NCBI GenBank assembly: GCA_028583415.1
Contig: CM053270.1
Coordinates: forward strand, 57,134,529 to 57,198,528
Length of the DNA: 64,000 nt
Direction of reading: 5' to 3'
Source: Protea cynaroides
Lineage: Eukaryota > Streptophyta > Magnoliopsida > Proteales > Proteaceae
The notes under the pieces are model-generated. The model saw only the letters and a list, made by a program, of their open reading frames with translations. It was not told the origin of the DNA and searched no databases. The stretch's first letter is position 1. Each line of letters opens with the position of its first letter. Both the position numbers and the translations under genes were made by a program. Shown here in pieces: positions 61,277 to 64,000 of the stretch.

Positions 61277-62587
61277 CACATCGGGAGATGCGACAGCATC
61301 CTCGAATGTAACAACATATACCCGTCCCTGATGGAACTGCTTCTTGGGCTTAGGGCACTCCCTTGCCATATGTCCCGGTTGGTTGCAGTTAAAACACTTT
61401 GGGCCTTCAGAATTTGACTTTGGCTAATGTTGAGCTACTGGAGTAGTCCTGAGTGCAGCAGTAAAGCCCTGAGCACGGAAGGGTTTAAATGTCTTGTTGT
61501 TCCCTCCGTTGTATGTATTTCCAGCTGGCCTTTTGATACCCTGGTTCTGTGTGAAATAACTCTCCCTCTGGCTCGATTCAATAACCCGAGCTATTTGAAC
61601 AGCTTCATTATAAATCTTCTTTTCTAAGCCCAGTACATGTTCTCTGATGCTTCCCCTGAGTCCTGTGACAAACCTACAGGTTTTGGTGTCCTCTTCTTGC
61701 ATACTAAGTGGTGCAAAGAAAAACAGCTCTTCATAACGTTGTTGAAATGCATCCACTGACATCTGTCCCTGATATAGACTCAAGAACTCCTTCTCCATAA
61801 AATCTCTGAAGCTTCGTGGAAAATATTTCTCAAAGAAAGCTTCTTCATAAACAGCCCAAGTCAGTTGGGCGTGCTTGGTCAGTAAGTAAGCCCTGGCTGA
61901 TTTCCACCAATGATGTGCGTCACCCTTCAGCATGAAGGTGGCACATAATACTTTTTCTTCCTCTGTAATAGTCATCATGAGGAAATTTCTCTCCATCTCG
62001 TCTATCCAGTGTGCTGGCCATAATGGATCAGACGATTTGCCATTAAATTCCCTGGGCTTCATCTTCAAAAGCCTCTCAACCAGTCGAGAGTGATCCATCT
62101 GATTTTGGGGGTATGCCCCAAACATAGGGGGTGGATACTGATAATTAACCTGAGCTACTTTCGGACCAGGTACTGGAATTTATGAAGCAAGGTGTTGAGG
62201 TGTTTGAGGTGCTGGGTGGTTACCTACCGGTGCTGCACTGTCTTATCCCGTCTGCATGGGTGTAGCATGAGCAGCCTGGAACATGATTCCCATTGCAACC
62301 TGCATTTGAGCCTGTGCATGTTGCATCTGTTGCAGCTGCTGAGCTAGGTTCATAACTACGGTTGCTAGTTCCGGTGGTAGAGGTGGCAAATTTATAGGAT
62401 TTGCCTGATCTAGATTTCCTGAGACATGTACATTCTCCTGGCTAGTTTCCTCTACAGGTGGTGGTGGTGGAACTGCATTTCGGCTTTGTTTGGTTACTCT
62501 TCTTCCAGACATATTTTCTTCTGAGATGGGTGGTGCCTGAAAATCATCAAAAATAAGTGAAAAATCATTGATATTCCATGTAGGCAC
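61277..62587 (-). pseudogene. Chromovirus E2 gag
   Basis: Begins near 62587, or at MSGRRVTKQSRNAVPPPPP (ATG at 62512); a TTTTTGATGATTTTCAG acceptor-like sequence precedes it. A Gln-rich segment, a stop near 62243, then the Gag domain (MERNFLMMTITEEEKVLCAT, FMLKGDAHHWWKSARAYLLT, EAFFEKYFPRSFRDFMEKEF, LSLYQGQMSVDAFQQRYEEL) and the zinc knuckle CFNCNQPGHMARECPKPK (about 61343-61396), fully intact. The protein packages element RNA. Confidence 0.92.
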
Positions 62588-62900
62588 GTTAACCGATGTA
62601 AACCTTTAAATTACAATTCATTTTATAAAAAAAAATACTGTCTTTTCTATGCAGGGTCGATGGTGAGGGTCGATGGTATGTCTGACCCTTAGTATCCGAC
62701 CCTGGGAATAACCAATTCTTCCCGAGAGCTGAGGGTCGATGTGAGGGTCGATGGGTGTCCGACCCTCAGTTCCGACCCTTAGTTTTCTGTCAGATTCCCG
62801 AGAGCCGAGGGTCGATGGGAGGGTCGATCCGAGGGTCGATGGTTCTGGTCGAATTGTCCGACCCTCGGACCAAAAATCAGATTTTTATGATCCGATTTTG
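62588..62900. promoter_or_regulatory. Divergent spacer with GAGGGTCGAT repeat cluster
   Basis: Between the minus-strand gag and the plus-strand Transposase_32-like gene. From about 62645 to 62870 it holds at least six GAGGGTCGAT/GGGTCGATG words and several TCCGACCCT inverted partners. The same word family occurs in both clusters of the E2 LTR. It could be a shared promoter or an LTR-derived remnant. Confidence 0.5.
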
Positions 62901-64000
62901 GGTCATTTCTTATTATTTCCCTCCCGTTTCGACTCGTCTCTCCCCTTTGAGTTGCTACAGTGCCACTCCACTATTTTTGGTTGGTTTGAGTCCGGGTTTC
63001 GACGTCCACGTCATCCATACAGGTATGTTCTCCCATTTTCACCTGTTTCTAGGTTTTCTTTTCTAGGTTTTTGCTCATTTAACTGGTATTCTTCAAATTA
63101 AACTTTTTTCAATCGTAAAAATTCGATTTTTATTGGGGGCTTTTGTTATCGGTGTCTCAAGGAACGAAAGCCCTCAAAAATTTTTGAGTTTCATCGGTTG
63201 GTTATCGAGAAACTTGGATTTTTGCTCGTTTGCCCTAATTTGTCAGAATTTTTTGATTTCTTGAAATTTCTTTAAATTGGTCTTCGTTAGTTCCAATTTC
63301 CTACTGTGTGAGTGTCGTAGGCTATGTTGGAACCTTCGTAAGTCCTCCTGCCCACGTGTACGGGTGAAAAGTGAGGCTTTTGGCCAATTTACGTAGTTAA
63401 AATGTTAAATTTCAGATTTTTATCCTATTAACCCCTTGTCTCCCTTTTTCTTTCTTATCTGCAGATACCATGGCTCGTACCAAGATACCCAGAGTTCGTG
63501 ATCCGCTCCAATGAAGCCGAGGCACAGTATGCCGACTATGCTCGTAAGAAAGTGGAGGGTGGCCGTATGGTGAACTTGACTGAGCTAGCCTTGTTCAATG
63601 TAGAGAGAGCATTTGGTGATATGGGATGGCTCCCTGTCATCACTTACGACCCGTGCACATCTCCGGATTTGGTGCGTCAGTTCTATTGTAATCTCCAGGT
63701 GGTGGGGAATTACAATGACGTTGAGCGTGGTCAAGAGTTGCGCATCACCAGCTATGTTAAAGGGGTGCACATTTCATTTGACTATCGACAACTGACCGAT
63801 CTGCTGGGCATTCCTTATGATGGCCCCATGGTGTACTGTGCACCTGGAGAGCCCCAGTTTGTTTCCATGGAGATGAGGGCTAAGATCGACAATCAGCTGC
63901 TGCGACCTGATCGCTGGCAGATGAGAGCCTGTTACCTGCGTCCAGCTCCACGGGTCTTCTGCAAGATTATCCAGCATAATCTGATTCCACAGAGTGGGCA
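62901..64000 (+). CDS. Transposase_32-like protein gene (partial, with 5' leader intron)
   Basis: Plus-strand gene running off the window end. A leader exon (from about 62900) ends CCATACAG with a consensus donor GTATGT at 63023. The intron (63023-63464) ends in a pyrimidine tract and TTATCTGCAG, followed by ATACCATGGCTCG. The ATG frame (MARTKIPRVRDPLQ) hits a stop after 14 codons; a one-base shift near 63505 gives a frame open to 64000 (NEAEAQYADYARKKVEGGRM, LVRQFYCNLQVVGNYNDVER, SYVKGVHISFDYRQLTDLLG, LLRPDRWQMRACYLRPAPRV, IIQHNLIPQSG). The FYxNL, Y-V-(K/R)G and HNLIPxSGH pattern resembles the plant Transposase_32 domain (PF20167), a family of unknown biochemical role found in plant mobile DNA. 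A decayed copy lies at 54195. Whether it is part of E2 or of another element is open. Confidence 0.68.

Noticed and set aside
63585..63977. Minus-strand ORFs at the right end
   Set aside because: They are the reverse of the Transposase_32-like coding frame on the plus strand and show no domain of their own.

Overview
The window is repeat-dense nuclear DNA of a flowering plant. It holds LTR retrotransposons of several clades (chromodomain Ty3/Gypsy, Tat/Ogre-like Ty3/Gypsy, Tnt1-like Ty1/Copia), a Mutator-like transposase relic, LINE remnants and hairpin MITEs. One gene with a plant exon-intron structure looks intact: a minus-strand terpene synthase at 14668-18570. The species cannot be named from the sequence.

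Layout. 1-2130: intergenic, with an AAT and a GA microsatellite. 2132-4306: 3' end of a minus-strand Copia element (LTR plus last codons of pol). 4307-5890: part of a Tat/Ogre-like LTR. 5891-10376: internally deleted minus-strand chromovirus (E0), inserted next to a Tat-like gag/PBS/LTR relic (10377-about 11750). About 11750-14560: non-coding, with LINE remnants. 14668-18570: terpene synthase, seven exons, conceptual product 552 aa, subfamily TPS-a (sesquiterpene synthase type), with duplicated exon-2 pieces in intron 1. 19683-22000: MITEs, LINE fragments and a terpene synthase pseudo-exon. 22868-25452: second LTR of the 2132 Copia family, carrying two MITEs. 25458-32812: Tnt1-like Copia whose 3' LTR is split by a 2.2-kb chromovirus solo LTR. 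33993-36710: MuDR/MULE transposase pseudogene. 38909-44578: a 5.67-kb solo LTR of Tat/Ogre type with a perfect 5-bp target duplication. 44584-47025: non-coding, with a 27-bp minisatellite. 47026-54165 (E1) and 55411-62587 (E2): two decayed minus-strand chromoviruses.

The least ordinary feature is at the 5' ends of E1 and E2. In both, gag on the minus strand faces a plus-strand ORF resembling the 'putative plant transposon protein' domain (Transposase_32, PF20167). In E2 this ORF has an apparent 5' leader intron and continues past the window end. In E1 it is followed by a polypurine-like stretch and an LTR of the same family in the opposite orientation to E1's own LTR. Either this chromovirus lineage carries a divergent additional ORF, or both copies descend from one inversion/recombination event. 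LTRs of this family also carry fast-changing clusters of GGTCG-type inverted motifs; the E2 version of the motif recurs in the gag/Transposase_32 spacer.

The mobile elements are nested and mostly dead, with stops, frameshifts and deletions. The terpene synthase keeps every splice junction, exon phase and catalytic motif, which suggests it is under selection. It would make a hydrocarbon or alcohol terpene from farnesyl diphosphate in the cytosol. All assignments come from reading the sequence; no database search was run.
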